Assembly: GCA_001657325.1 (NCBI GenBank)
Contig: LWRO01000004.1
Coordinates: forward strand, 37,020 to 101,019
Source: Geitlerinema sp. BBD 1991-9
GTDB taxonomy: Bacteria > Cyanobacteriota > Cyanobacteriia > Cyanobacteriales > Geitlerinemataceae
Reading direction: 5' to 3'
Length of the DNA: 64,000 bases
Position numbers and translations under genes: made by a program. The number at the start of each line of letters is the position of its first letter. Positions within the stretch are counted from its first letter, which is position 1. The notes beneath the pieces were generated by a model, which saw only the letters and a program-made list of their open reading frames with translations, made no database searches and was not told the DNA's origin. Positions 54,058-63,964 of this stretch are shown here, piece after piece.

Positions 54058-55080
54058 CTAGCGATTACCGAGGACAACTCGGCCTTGAGGCGCTGGAAGC
54101 AAAGACTCAACAGCATATCGTTGGCGAGCTTCCAGGCGATCGAGTGCCTGTCGCAAGCCATCTAAATTCTGTTGGCGAGCTTGGATCGTGCGCTCGGACG
54201 CACCGTTTTCGATCGTCCAAGCCAATTGGCGTTCTGCCTCTTCAATGGCGTAGCGTTGGTTGTTAATAATCACCTCGTAGCGCTGCCAGACGAGTTGTAG
54301 GTAAGCTCGTTGCTCGTTGGAGAGATCGTCGCGATCGAACGTTGTGGGTAGACCGCGTTCGGAGGTGGCGACGGTGACGGGTTCGGAAATGGAGGTCGAT
54401 CGAGCGTCAGTTCTCGGTTCGGGGGCCATCGTCACGGGTTCGCGATATTCCGGTACGGGGTTCGGCGCGGGAGACGGAGCCGTGGCGACCGGAGCGGTTG
54501 TGCTTGCGGAATCGATTAAAGCACTTAACGGTCGATCGCTCGTTAAGTAAATATGTCCGAGCGTGCGGCCTTGATAGTTACGTTTAGTAAACCGCCAATT
54601 AGAATTGAGATGAATTTTGGCAAAATCGGACGTAACACCGTGAGTGCGGCCGATCTCGATCGCCGTTGTGTTGGAACTGCCAAACGGCACAGCTTTCAAA
54701 ACCAGGTCGTTGTTTTCCCGAAACACCCGCAAGCTGTATTGCGTACCCAGGTCGCGGCCGTTGACGCGAACGGAAAACCCGTTGCTGTCGGTGGCGCGGC
54801 CGCAGATTCCCGTGAAATCGAAATTGAGTAATAAGGGGTCGACCCGAACGGGAGCCGACCCACTTTCACGCCAGCACGGCCGTGCGTCGGAGATTTGCTC
54901 TAAAACGAGCAGTTGGTGGCGTGCAGTTCCCACCGGAGCGGCAACAGCGATGAAATCTCGTCGATCGACTTCCGTTTGACCGAAGGTCGTCGCGCGAGCG
55001 GGGAGGGGAAAGAGCGATCCAGCAACTGCGAGAGCAGCGGCGGCGGCGGTGGCGATGCGAACTCCGAAAGTCGTTTTCAT
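54058..55080 (-). CDS. DUF3747 exported cyanobacterial protein
   Basis: 340 aa from ATG 55080 (MKTTFGVRIATAAAAALAVA, signal peptide ending PARA-TTFGQ). The DUF3747 domain covers about 30-185: FIAVAAPVGTARHQLLVLEQ, LLLNFDFTGICGRATDSNGF and FTKRNYQGRTLGHIYLTSDR. A Pro/Thr-rich linker follows, then a C-terminal coiled coil (LAWTIENGASERTIQARQQN). Two conserved cysteines (PCWRE, GICGR) are consistent with a disulfide. Periplasmic or outer-envelope; function unknown. The upstream frame to 55125 is non-family. Confidence 0.87.
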   Translation of the reverse strand: MKTTFGVRIATAAAAALAVAGSLFPLPARATTFGQTEVDRRDFIAVAAPVGTARHQLLVLEQISDARPCWRESGSAPVRVDPLLLNFDFTGICGRATDSNGFSVRVNGRDLGTQYSLRVFRENNDLVLKAVPFGSSNTTAIEIGRTHGVTSDFAKIHLNSNWRFTKRNYQGRTLGHIYLTSDRPLSALIDSASTTAPVATAPSPAPNPVPEYREPVTMAPEPRTDARSTSISEPVTVATSERGLPTTFDRDDLSNEQRAYLQLVWQRYEVIINNQRYAIEEAERQLAWTIENGASERTIQARQQNLDGLRQALDRLEARQRYAVESLLPAPQGRVVLGNR

Positions 55081-55490
55081 GGGGTGTTTCTCCAAACCCG
55101 GTCTGTTGCTTGCTGATAGCTTCATCGTGCAACGACTGCTTTGGGAGTTGGTCCGGGGTTTAGGGTCTTGTTCGATCGTCTACGATCGACCGTGACAGTT
55201 CGATCTCGTGTTAAAGGCTAGAGTGTCCGCTGGATGGGACTTCTGCGAGATCGAGCGGCTGTGACGAAGTTCCGTGTCTTATCGGTCAGTCGGCCGATTG
55301 TCACGCCCAAGGGAACTCCGGGCTGTCTCGCCATGGCAGATATCGATCGGTCAGCGACAAACTCGTTAAATGTACGATGTTAGTACGTCTTCAAAGTCAA
55401 AACGCTATGAGGAAAAGACTTTCGCTAACATGAAACTTGTCAGGATTTACATCTAAGCCGAGATTGAAGTCAGAATAGAACCCCATTCTA
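55081..55490. other. Divergent promoter region, 410 bp
   Basis: It lies between the DUF3747 gene (minus) and the MFS gene (plus). No gene is seen. GTAC-N7-GTAC at 55372-55386 resembles an NtcA site but has spacing 9 instead of 8 (see rejected items). Confidence 0.35.
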
Positions 55491-56846
55491 ATGAATCAAA
55501 GCGATCGAAAAAAGCTGAGTTTCTTCCAAATTTTCAATATGAGTGTCGGCTTTTTCGGCATTCAATTTGGCTGGGCGCTCCAAATGACGAACATGAGTGC
55601 CATCTTTGAAGAGTTAGGCGCAAATGCCGACGAAATTCCGATTTTATGGCTGGCAGCACCGCTGACTGGCGCAATCGTCCAACCCATTGTCGGGCAAATG
55701 AGCGATCGAACCTGGGGCAAACTGGGGAGGAGACGGCCGTACTTTCTCGTCGGCGCAATTCTCAGCTCGATCTCCCTCCTCATCATGCCGAACGCACCCG
55801 TCCTTTGGATTGCTACGGGGAGTTTGTGGATACTCGACACCGCCAACAACATCAGTATGCAGCCGTTTCGCGCCCTCGTTACCGATCTCCTCCCCAAGTC
55901 TCAATACACCTTCGGATTCGTCGTCCAAAGCCTATTAACTGGACTCGGTGCGGCGATCGCCGCCATACTCCCGTGGATTCTCAATCACTGGTTTCGCGTG
56001 AGTAACGTCGGCATCGATCGAGCAATTCCCCCGAGTGTCGAACTCTCCTTTTATATTGGCGCAGCCGTCTTCATGGGAACGATTCTGTGGACGGTTGTTA
56101 CCACCGAAGAATATCCTCCCGAAGATCCCGAAGCCCTCGCCGAACAAGTTGAAGCCAGTAGCCTCCGCGACAACCTCAAAGATATGGTCGATGCCATCCA
56201 AAAGATGCCTTCGACCATGCGCCAACTGGCTGGCGTGCAGTTTTTTTCCTGGTTTGGCATTTACTGCTTCTTCCTGTATTTTCCTCCCGCTGTCGCCCAT
56301 AATTTCTTCGGTGCCACCGAAGAAGGATCGCCCCTCTACACCGCAGGTATCGAATGGGCGGGTGTCTGTATCGCAGTATTCAACGCCGTTTGTATTGTTG
56401 CGTCTTTCCTCATTCCTTACCTCGTCAAACTGACCGATCGCAAAATCGCCCATGCCATCTGTATGGCGTTTGGCGGAGTCGGGGCGATTTCCTTATTGTG
56501 GCTCGATCGACCCGCTCTCATTTTGATTTCGATCGTCGGATTGGGTATCGCCTGGGCGAGTTTGATGTCGTTGCCCTACGCGATGGTGTCTCCCGTTCTG
56601 CCTGAAGATCGTATTGGCATTTATATGGGAATTTACAACACCTTCATCGTGTTGCCAGAAATCGTTGCGTCTCTCGGGTTTGGATGGGTGATGAGCCATT
56701 TTCTGCACAACGATCGACTGCTCGCTGTTATCGTAGGCGGTGTGTCGATTCTGATCGGTGCCATTCTCGTGCTGCAAGTGCGCGAAACTGGGGATCTCCC
56801 AAGTTCTGACCTCAAGATTTCCGCAACCGCCTTGAGCGAAAATTGA
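55491..56846 (+). CDS. MFS transporter of the GPH/SLC45 (sugar) type
   Basis: 451 aa with 12 membrane helices. The first helix region is FFGIQFGWALQMTNMSAIFE. The loop 2-3 motif is VGQMSDRTWGKLGRRRPYFL, with PFRALVTDLLPKSQYTFGF further on. The resemblance is to SLC45/sucrose-maltose symporters. It probably moves a disaccharide or related solute across the plasma membrane. The sugar-type ABC ATPase follows 89 bp later on the same strand, which supports a carbohydrate role. Confidence 0.88.
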   Translation: MNQSDRKKLSFFQIFNMSVGFFGIQFGWALQMTNMSAIFEELGANADEIPILWLAAPLTGAIVQPIVGQMSDRTWGKLGRRRPYFLVGAILSSISLLIMPNAPVLWIATGSLWILDTANNISMQPFRALVTDLLPKSQYTFGFVVQSLLTGLGAAIAAILPWILNHWFRVSNVGIDRAIPPSVELSFYIGAAVFMGTILWTVVTTEEYPPEDPEALAEQVEASSLRDNLKDMVDAIQKMPSTMRQLAGVQFFSWFGIYCFFLYFPPAVAHNFFGATEEGSPLYTAGIEWAGVCIAVFNAVCIVASFLIPYLVKLTDRKIAHAICMAFGGVGAISLLWLDRPALILISIVGLGIAWASLMSLPYAMVSPVLPEDRIGIYMGIYNTFIVLPEIVASLGFGWVMSHFLHNDRLLAVIVGGVSILIGAILVLQVRETGDLPSSDLKISATALSEN

Positions 56847-56935
56847 TGATAGATCGGGAGCCATGGAGAACGATCTCGCACCCAATTTTACCCCTCAAAT
56901 TGCCCATTTCCGACCCTGGAAAACTGTAAAATAAC

Positions 56936-58057
56936 ATGGCAAAACTCGAAATAAAAAACCTCAATAAAACATACAACCCGAAAACCGTTCCCGTCAAAAA
57001 CGTAACTTTAAACGTCGAAGACGGCGAGTTTTTAACCCTGCTCGGTCCATCGGGATGTGGAAAATCGACAACCTTACGGTTGATTGCCGGACTCGAGGAA
57101 CCGACCCGCGGATCGATCGAAATTGGCGGCCGTGATGTCACGTATCTAAAACCCGGCGATCGCAACGTGGCCATGGTCTTTCAAAGTTACGCCCTGTACC
57201 CCCATATGACGGTGTACGACAACATGGCTTCCGCCCTCAAACTCAGAAAAATTTCCGCCACGGAAATTCAGCAACGAGTGACTGAAGCCTGTCGTTTTTT
57301 AGATTTAAACGAAGATTTAATGAGCCGCAAACCCGGCCAGCTTTCCGGGGGACAGCGACAGCGCGTCGCACTGGGACGGGCACTCGTGCGTCAGCCCGAC
57401 GTATTCTTACTGGACGAACCGCTCAGCAACCTCGATGCGCTGCTCAGAGAGCGCGTCAGAGCGGAAATCAAACAACTGTTCGAGAAGCAAAACGCCCCCG
57501 TTGTCTACGTAACCCACGACCAAGTCGAAGCGATGACACTGTCTACCAAAGTGGCAGTCTTGTACGACGGTAACGTCCAACAACTCGATCCCCCCGCTCG
57601 ATTGTATTCCCGTCCGGCTAACCAGTTCGTAGCTGGATTCGTGGGTAGCCCTCAGATGAACCTTCTGACCCTTCGTTGTCAGGACAACACAGCCTTGTTG
57701 GGATCGATGCAAATTCCGCTTCCGCCCGGTGCCGGTTCGCCCCGTCACGTGGTGTTAGGCGTGCGCCCTGAAGACGTTAGATTCGCGCAACCCGAAGACG
57801 AACTGCACGTCGCCGGTCGCGTTTTTTTAGTGGAAAACTTGGGGATGCAAAACCTGCTGAGCATCCGTGTAGCGGGAACGGGCGATGGCGATGCGGGCAT
57901 CGTTTTACGTGCGTTATTTCCAACTGATTGCTCGTGGAGTGGCGAAGACATCGAACTGGCGGTGTTCCCGAAAGCCCTTCACTGGTTTGACATTGAATCG
58001 GGCGATCGCATCGAAAACGAACAGCGTTCAGACGAACCGATCTCATCTTCCGGGTAG
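56936..58057 (+). CDS. Sugar-type ABC transporter ATPase (MalK/UgpC family)
   Basis: 373 aa. Walker A GPSGCGKSTT, Q-loop FQSYALYPHMTVYDN, signature QLSGGQRQRVALGRAL, Walker B DVFLLDEPLSNLDALLR and H-loop YVTHDQVEAM. The C-terminal TOBE/regulatory domain starts near residue 240 (RHVVLGVRPEDVRFAQPEDE). Full MalK/UgpC/GgtA length. No cognate permease or binding protein is nearby, so it may serve permeases encoded elsewhere. Possibly co-transcribed with the MFS gene. Confidence 0.92.
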   Translation: MAKLEIKNLNKTYNPKTVPVKNVTLNVEDGEFLTLLGPSGCGKSTTLRLIAGLEEPTRGSIEIGGRDVTYLKPGDRNVAMVFQSYALYPHMTVYDNMASALKLRKISATEIQQRVTEACRFLDLNEDLMSRKPGQLSGGQRQRVALGRALVRQPDVFLLDEPLSNLDALLRERVRAEIKQLFEKQNAPVVYVTHDQVEAMTLSTKVAVLYDGNVQQLDPPARLYSRPANQFVAGFVGSPQMNLLTLRCQDNTALLGSMQIPLPPGAGSPRHVVLGVRPEDVRFAQPEDELHVAGRVFLVENLGMQNLLSIRVAGTGDGDAGIVLRALFPTDCSWSGEDIELAVFPKALHWFDIESGDRIENEQRSDEPISSSG

Positions 58058-58269
58058 ATATACGGAGTTTAAAATCTGTGAATTTTCCCTTTCTCGATTC
58101 GCGAGATAGCGTCTAAGCTAGATGAAGGTTTTTTGGCGTGGGTGTGTCTTGTCTGCCGATTTATAGCCTCTATGCCAGCTAAAGAGGCTCGAACGCAAAA
58201 TCGACCCAGAGAGCGAACTGTTCGTTATGGCGAGCTGCTTCGTCCTGCCAGGAGGGCAGTGACTGTTGA

Positions 58270-61200
58270 ATGACAAATCTGTTTGAAAAATACGATCGAA
58301 CGTTCGATCGTACCGAGGAGATCGTTAAAGTCCGTTTTGGGTGGGGAACAGCGCTCGTGCTGGCCGGCCTCATCGCCGCCGGATTAGCTGGAAACTATTT
58401 CAAACTACCTCTCTTTTTCGGTGTCGATTTCCTATTCGGTAGCATTGCCGTTCTGTTGGTTGTCAGTCTGTATGGCGCGCGATGGGGAACCTTCGTCGGA
58501 TTTCTCGTTAGCCTCTACACGATTCATTTGTGGGGACATCCCTACGCGGTCGTTACGTTCACTCTCGAAGCATTGGCCGTCGGGTTGGGATTGCAGCGTT
58601 CGTCGTTGAACCTCGTTGCGCTCGATGGCTTGTACTGGCTGCTGTTGGGAATGCCGCTAACGTGGGTGTTTTACTCGCAATCGTTGGGACTCCCCGAGCA
58701 AGCCGCATTACTCATCGTTATCAAAGCTGCTGTCAACGGAATTTTTAACGCTCTCAGTGCCAGTCTGATTTTAGTTCACACGCCGGTTTTACGCTGGCTG
58801 AGCGATCGCCGAGACTATTCGTTTCCCTTGCGACACACGTTGTTTAACTTGTTAGTTGCCTTTACGGTTTTACCCACGCTGAGCTTAACCATTGTGGACA
58901 GTCGTGCGACTAAACGAGACCTAGAGCGCAATATGCAACTAGAGATCGAAGCGACTGCCCAACACATTGCCGCCGAAGTACGGATTGCCCACGACAATAG
59001 CTTTGCCGATCTGAACGTCTTTCGAGAATTCCTCAAATCTCGAACGATGCCCTTTGACGTCAATGTTTTTCTGCTCGATCGATACGAGCGTCCGATCGTG
59101 CGCCATCCGGCAACGGCCAAAATGTTCGATCGAGAACAGGGACAAATTCATCACTATGTAAACGGCAACGTCTATCATTGGCTGCCCTTGGGAGATATGC
59201 CGTTAATGTTGCGCTGGCACAAATCCCTCTATTACAGTCGAGTGTCCGTCCGCGATCTCCCTTGGAGCGTTCTCGTCGTTGCCCCCGCCGAACCGCTCAT
59301 CGGGCAACTCGAACAGTTTTACATTCGCAATCTCGTCATGCTACTCGGCGTTTCTGCAATTGCCCTGACCATGGCCAGTCTTCTGAGTCGATCGAGTGTC
59401 TTTCCCCTCAAACGACTCGCCAACGCCACTACGGGACTGGCTGACAAACTCAGTGATGGCTCCCCCATACAGTTACCCCAAACCGGAATTTGGGAACTCA
59501 AAGTTCTGGTCGAGAACTTTCGATCGATGTCTGTGGCACTCCAACAGAAGTTTCACGAAATTCAACAAGCCAACGAACTCCTCGAACAGCGAGTTCGCGA
59601 ACGAACGCAACGCTTAGCTGCCACCAATACCGCCTTAAATGCGGAAATCCAAGAACGCAAACGCATCGAATCCGAAATTCGCAAATCCCAGCAACGCTTG
59701 TCGACGATGGTTCGCCAAACACCGTTAGCCGTTATCGAATGGAACGATCGAGGTGAAGTTCTCGCCTGGAACCCTGCTGCCGAGAAGATGTTTGGCTACA
59801 CGGCGAGCGAGGCCGTCAGGCGCAACGTTGCGGGACTCATCGTTCCCGAAAGTGCTAAGTCTGCCGTCCTTGCCATTATGGACTTACTGCTTCAGCAACG
59901 CGGCGGCGCACGCAGTACCAACGAAAATTTGACGAAATCCGGAAAGACGATTATTTGCGATTGGTACAACGCGCCTCTCATCGACTCAGAGGGAAACCTC
60001 ATCGGCGTGGCCTCGATGGCCATGGACATCACCGATCGAACGCAGGCTGAAGCGGCCCTCCGTGCGAGCGAGCAGCGATTCCGCGATGTTTCAGAAGCTG
60101 CGGGAGAGTACGTCTGGGAACTCGATGCGGAGGGAACCTATACTTTCCTGACTGACCGAGTGAAAGACGTTAAGGGCCATGGTATCTCGGAGTTGCTCGG
60201 ACGAAGTCCCTTTACCGTCATGCCCGAAGAAGATATCGCTAACGTGCGCTCCATGTTAAGTGTTGCCCTCGAAAATCGTACCTCGTTTAAGTTTCAACAC
60301 CGCGACATTACGCCGATGGGTGAAGTCGTTTGGGAAGAAGTCAGCGGCGTTCCGATTTTCGAGGAGGATCGGCTCATTGGCTTTCGGGGTACGGGACTCA
60401 GCATTACCGATCGAAAACGGGCTGAAGCCGAACTGCGCGAATCGGAAGCCCAGTTACGCCAACAAGCTCGCGATCTCGAAGAGACGCTGCGGGAACTCCA
60501 ACAAACCCAAATTCAACTCGTTCAAAGCGAGAAAATGTCGAGTTTGGGGCAGTTGGTTGCGGGTGTTGCTCACGAAATTAACAACCCGGTTAACTTTATC
60601 TTTGGTAATCTCGTCCACGCGGAAGAATACGCTGACAATTTACTCGAAACGATTCGCACCTATCAGCGAAGTTACCCGCATCCCAAACCCGAGGTTGAGG
60701 AACAATTAGAAGTTGCCGATGTTGAGTTTCTGATCGAGGACTTTCCAAAGCTACTCGATTCGATGAAAGAGGGCGCGTGTCGCATCCGGGAAATCGTCGC
60801 GTCTCTGCGCAACTTTTCCCGCCTCGACGAAGCAGAATATAAAACGGCGAACTTACACGACGGGATTGACAACTCTTTGATGATTCTTCACAACCGCATT
60901 AAAGAGAAGCCCGATCGTCCCGCCGTCGAAATTGTCAAAGCTTACGGCGATATACCGCGAGTCGAGTGTTATGTCGGACAGCTCAATCAGGTGTTTATGA
61001 ATATTCTCGTCAACGCATTAGATGCTTTGGACGAGCGAGATCGCCATCGCAGTGTTGAGGAGATCGGTGAATCCCCCAGTCAGATTTTGATTACAACACG
61101 GGCTGAGGGAGCGTTTGTGCAGGTTCGCATTCACGATAACGGCCCTGGAATGCCCGAAACGGTTAAAGCGCGAATTTTCGATCCGTTCTTTACGACTAAA

Positions 61201-61359
61201 CCCGTCGGACAAGGGACGGGTTTAGGATTGTCGATCGGCTATCAAATTGTAGTCGATAAGCATCAGGGACGTTTATCGTGTTTTTCCGATCCGAAAAATG
61301 GGACTGAGTTTGTGATTGAGATTCCTCAATGTCAGACTGATTTGATTAAAGCTCAATAA
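58270..61359 (+). CDS. Membrane-bound PAS sensor histidine kinase
   Basis: 1029 aa. The N-terminus is a MASE-like block of about six membrane helices (residues 15-180: [20 protein letters not shown]). It is followed by an extracytoplasmic region up to another helix near 365 ([20 protein letters not shown]). A HAMP-like segment follows ([17 protein letters not shown]), then a coiled coil and two PAS domains (about 485-600, 610-735). The His phosphorylation site is [18 protein letters not shown]; the ATPase domain has N box [13 protein letters not shown]1 DNGPGMPE and G2 [15 protein letters not shown]. There is no receiver domain and no adjacent response regulator, so it is an orphan. The signal is unknown. 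Confidence 0.92.
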   Translation: MTNLFEKYDRTFDRTEEIVKVRFGWGTALVLAGLIAAGLAGNYFKLPLFFGVDFLFGSIAVLLVVSLYGARWGTFVGFLVSLYTIHLWGHPYAVVTFTLEALAVGLGLQRSSLNLVALDGLYWLLLGMPLTWVFYSQSLGLPEQAALLIVIKAAVNGIFNALSASLILVHTPVLRWLSDRRDYSFPLRHTLFNLLVAFTVLPTLSLTIVDSRATKRDLERNMQLEIEATAQHIAAEVRIAHDNSFADLNVFREFLKSRTMPFDVNVFLLDRYERPIVRHPATAKMFDREQGQIHHYVNGNVYHWLPLGDMPLMLRWHKSLYYSRVSVRDLPWSVLVVAPAEPLIGQLEQFYIRNLVMLLGVSAIALTMASLLSRSSVFPLKRLANATTGLADKLSDGSPIQLPQTGIWELKVLVENFRSMSVALQQKFHEIQQANELLEQRVRERTQRLAATNTALNAEIQERKRIESEIRKSQQRLSTMVRQTPLAVIEWNDRGEVLAWNPAAEKMFGYTASEAVRRNVAGLIVPESAKSAVLAIMDLLLQQRGGARSTNENLTKSGKTIICDWYNAPLIDSEGNLIGVASMAMDITDRTQAEAALRASEQRFRDVSEAAGEYVWELDAEGTYTFLTDRVKDVKGHGISELLGRSPFTVMPEEDIANVRSMLSVALENRTSFKFQHRDITPMGEVVWEEVSGVPIFEEDRLIGFRGTGLSITDRKRAEAELRESEAQLRQQARDLEETLRELQQTQIQLVQSEKMSSLGQLVAGVAHEINNPVNFIFGNLVHAEEYADNLLETIRTYQRSYPHPKPEVEEQLEVADVEFLIEDFPKLLDSMKEGACRIREIVASLRNFSRLDEAEYKTANLHDGIDNSLMILHNRIKEKPDRPAVEIVKAYGDIPRVECYVGQLNQVFMNILVNALDALDERDRHRSVEEIGESPSQILITTRAEGAFVQVRIHDNGPGMPETVKARIFDPFFTTKPVGQGTGLGLSIGYQIVVDKHQGRLSCFSDPKNGTEFVIEIPQCQTDLIKAQ

Positions 61360-61985
61360 GGTATTTATAGAGAAATAAAAAACCAGAAATAGCTGTGATG
61401 TTTGGTGTTTAGTGGATGTCTTTATCCTTTGTGGAGGTGGAGGGTCTGGGCTAAAGTCTTGGGATTTTGAAGGAATGTCAATTTAATACCCAGAAATGTA
61501 GGGCAGTACTTTTAAAAAAAATGACGGTTTGTCGGTTTTGCTTGAAATATTTCGATGTAGATCGTTACTTCGGACTGCTGCTCGATTCTACTTCGAGCGT
61601 TTCGACGGATGAGCCGACCTTCTCAAGCTCGATAGAAACTCTCGATCTTGAGGGTTGATGATGAAACTCGATCGATCCTTGTTTTGTTCCTTAAAATGTC
61701 AGTTTGATTGTCTAAAAAAGCAAGGTCAACAGTTGATATTGACATTGTCAAGTAAAAGTTATACGCTAGATATAAATTGTTTATATTTGTGTTTTTTTAA
61801 CTTTCAGTTATAAAGAAGTGACTTTTGTAACTTTGTTTTTTTTTAATCTAACTTATCTTCGAGTGCTATTTTTTAGTTGATAGACAATCTGGTGGCGGTA
61901 GATCTCTGCTCGTGACATCTTCTCAACCTCAACCGATTCGTTACATATAACATCGTGTGTGATAAATCGAAAAGGAGATCGAAAA

Positions 61986-62084
61986 GTGTTATTCCAGCCT
62001 GAATGTAATGTCCGTGTTATTACGGACTTTAAAAAATCGGTATTCGGCGAATACGTTAGAAGGCACAGAGATCGAACTGAATAA
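61986..62084 (+). CDS. Candidate micro-protein, 32 aa
   Basis: GTG 61986 lies 8 nt after a strong AAGGAG (61972-61977). The frame encodes MLFQPECNVRVITDFKKSVF followed by GEYVRRHRDRTE and stops at TAA 62084. It is strongly basic at the C-terminus. Not recognised; the good ribosome binding site and the downstream terminator are the only support. Confidence 0.35.
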   Translation: MLFQPECNVRVITDFKKSVFGEYVRRHRDRTE

Positions 62085-62178
62085 CGGCTTTAGGATTTTT
62101 TGAATTCAGAGACCGAGTGTGTATTACACGCAGTCACGCCACCTAAAAATTACACTTGAATCCTTCATGACGCCCTAG

Positions 62179-62216
62179 AAAAACCGCAAAATCGCGGAAT
62201 TTCTGTGTGGTTTTTT
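62179..62216 (+). terminator. Terminator-like hairpin before the FAD enzyme gene
   Basis: AAAAACC (62179-62185) pairs with GGTTTTTT (62209-62216), and CCGC-AAAATC-GCGG sits inside. It ends in T6 on the plus strand. The last plus-strand stop codon of a large gene is 820 bp upstream, which implies a short transcript in between. Confidence 0.55.
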
Positions 62217-62283
62217 CGGTTTTCAAGGGATATGGCAGCCTTTTACGATCGATCTAGTACTGAATTGAAAGCAGATACGTGCC

Positions 62284-63348
62284 ATGACAGTAGACATCGC
62301 CGTTATCGGAGCGGGTATGGCAGGATTGACCAGTGCCGCCCAATTACAGCAGGCAGGCTATCAAGTCGTGGTCGTTGAAAAGTCACGAGGTGTGGGCGGA
62401 CGGGTGGCAACGCGCCGCCTACCTGGATATCGAGCCGATATCGGAGCCCGTTATCTTGAAGCCGGAGGACGCTTGTTGCCTCTGTTAATTGAAATCTTGC
62501 AAGATCGCGGAATTCTACAACTTTGGTCGAACGTCAGCCATCGTTGGGACGATGGATTCGTCGTGGAATCCTCCTTACCGCGTTATGTTGCCCCCGACGG
62601 TATGAACGCCATCGGCAAATTTTTAGCACGGGGAATGCGGGTGTGGTTGAGCCGTCGTCTCCAACAACTCACGCCCCAAGACGATGGCACGTGGCATCTT
62701 TCACTGGAAGCTACGAACGGGACTTCAGATGCACCGTTAGACCTGTCAGCTCAAGTCGTAATCGTCACGGTTCCCGCACCCCAGGCCTTACCGTTTCTCG
62801 ACGATCGAGCGGGCGTGTCGGAGGCGTTTCGTGCCAACTTAGCAGCGGTGGAATACGATCCGTGCATCACGGCAATTGCGAGATATACGATCGATCGATC
62901 TCCGCCCGATTGGGTTTCGGTAGACTTTCCCCCAGAAACAGATTTATTCTGGGTGGGACTCGACAGTAGCAAACGTCGCAACGCACCACAGCCCGTCTTT
63001 GCCATTCACAGCAGTGCTGAATTCGCCCGATCGAACCTCGACACAACCGATCTCGACGGTCTCGGACGACAGTTACTCGATCGAGCCGCACACTACCTAC
63101 TTCCCTGGCTGTCAGAACCGGAATTCTTAAACGTCCATCGTTGGCGTTACGCCTTTACGCACCGTCCTTGGCGACAAGATTGCTTGGCAACGATGACACC
63201 TTTACCTTTAATTTGCTGTGGGGATTGGTGTGGAACGCGACATATCGAAACGGCACTTCGATCGAGCTTAGCGGCCGCCAGTATCGCCAACAGCCACTTA
63301 CAGCAGGAAGTCCTCACGCCGATCCGTCAGGTCTGGCGCTCCTTGTAA
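62284..63348 (+). CDS. FAD/NAD(P)-dependent oxidoreductase, renalase-like amine oxidase family
   Basis: 354 aa. N-terminal dinucleotide fold VDIAVIGAGMAGLTSAAQLQ with the acidic VVVVEKSRGVGGRVATRRLP, then GYRADIGARYLEAGGRLLPL. A C-terminal FAD-contacting segment CCGDWCGTRHIETALRSSLA is present. The family is typified by renalase and small cyanobacterial amine oxidases; the substrate is unknown. The gene follows the 62179 terminator by 68 bp and appears monocistronic. Confidence 0.9.
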   Translation: MTVDIAVIGAGMAGLTSAAQLQQAGYQVVVVEKSRGVGGRVATRRLPGYRADIGARYLEAGGRLLPLLIEILQDRGILQLWSNVSHRWDDGFVVESSLPRYVAPDGMNAIGKFLARGMRVWLSRRLQQLTPQDDGTWHLSLEATNGTSDAPLDLSAQVVIVTVPAPQALPFLDDRAGVSEAFRANLAAVEYDPCITAIARYTIDRSPPDWVSVDFPPETDLFWVGLDSSKRRNAPQPVFAIHSSAEFARSNLDTTDLDGLGRQLLDRAAHYLLPWLSEPEFLNVHRWRYAFTHRPWRQDCLATMTPLPLICCGDWCGTRHIETALRSSLAAASIANSHLQQEVLTPIRQVWRSL

Positions 63349-63406
63349 ATCTCCAGTCCTGAAAATTGGACAATACAATCGAGAAGTAGACGTTTGGGTT
63401 CCGGTT

Positions 63407-63964
63407 ATGCAACGGACACATCCTTGGCTCCTCGTGACGTGTCTTGGGTCTCTGGTAGGTTGTACGCCTGCTGAAACGATCGAGGCTTCCCCGACAACCG
63501 TTGCTTCACCAACGTCAACGCCAATTGCGACTTCAACCCCATCCCCCCAATCGACCCCCGATCCTTGGCAACAGGGACTTCAGACGGCCATGGGTGCTGC
63601 CAACTTGGTGCAATCGGCAAGTTCTCCACAGGATTGGACGGTGGTGGCAGGTCAGTGGCAACGATCGATCGACCTTTTAAAAACGGTTCCCGATCGCCAT
63701 CCTCAAAAGTCTCGATCTCAGGAAAAAATTGCGGAGTACCAACGGAATCTCGCCTACGCACAACAGCAAATCGAAGAAGCGAACGAGCCTTCAACTCCGA
63801 TTCCTCAAGCGATTGCGCCAACCCCGACACCGTCAACAGAACCAGCGGTTTCGCCCAAAGTCGCCTTGGCCCGCCATTTAAAATCGATCGGTGCAAAAGT
63901 CTATGAAACCTACCAAGATCCGTCGCAGTGCTCCGCCCATAGCCGAAGGCTTGGGGGGTGGTGA
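63407..63964 (+). CDS. Lipoprotein with Pro/Thr-rich spacer, possibly truncated
   Basis: 185 aa. Lipobox LGSLVGC at residues 13-19 follows a short signal sequence. Next is a PTSTPIATSTPSPQSTPDPW low-complexity spacer, a helical region (WQQGLQTAMGAANLVQSASS, KSRSQEKIAEYQRNLAYAQQ) and another Pro/Thr spacer. It ends ALARHLKSIGAKVYETYQDP. The last element resembles the opening of cyanobacterial thioredoxin-like domains ('hlksigAkmYg..WCphC'). Here it breaks off in a GC-rich tract (63920-64000), so the C-terminal redox domain may have been lost or displaced. Confidence 0.7.
   Translation: MQRTHPWLLVTCLGSLVGCTPAETIEASPTTVASPTSTPIATSTPSPQSTPDPWQQGLQTAMGAANLVQSASSPQDWTVVAGQWQRSIDLLKTVPDRHPQKSRSQEKIAEYQRNLAYAQQQIEEANEPSTPIPQAIAPTPTPSTEPAVSPKVALARHLKSIGAKVYETYQDPSQCSAHSRRLGGW

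Larger units (their letters stand above)
61360..62283. other. Gene-poor region, 924 bp, with a possible micro-ORF and terminator
   Basis: AT-rich (especially 61670-61870) with no long gene. It contains the micro-ORF at 61986-62084 and a terminator-like stretch at 62179-62216. A 63-codon frame at 61467 has no ribosome binding site. Short hairpins occur at 62010-62027 and 62040-62054. Confidence 0.45.

Noticed and set aside
55372..55386. NtcA-like site GTAC...GTAC before the MFS gene
   Set aside because: The spacing is GTA-N9-TAC rather than the required N8, and the flanks do not supply a suitably placed -10 box.
58179..58373. 64-codon minus-strand ORF overlapping the histidine kinase start
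   Set aside because: Its last 27 residues look protein-like (SLPSWQDEAARHNEQFALWV), but the N-terminal half is the antisense of the kinase. At most it is a remnant of another gene's 3' end.
61467..61658. 63-codon ORF in the gene desert after the kinase
   Set aside because: No ribosome binding site; composition not different from surrounding non-coding DNA.
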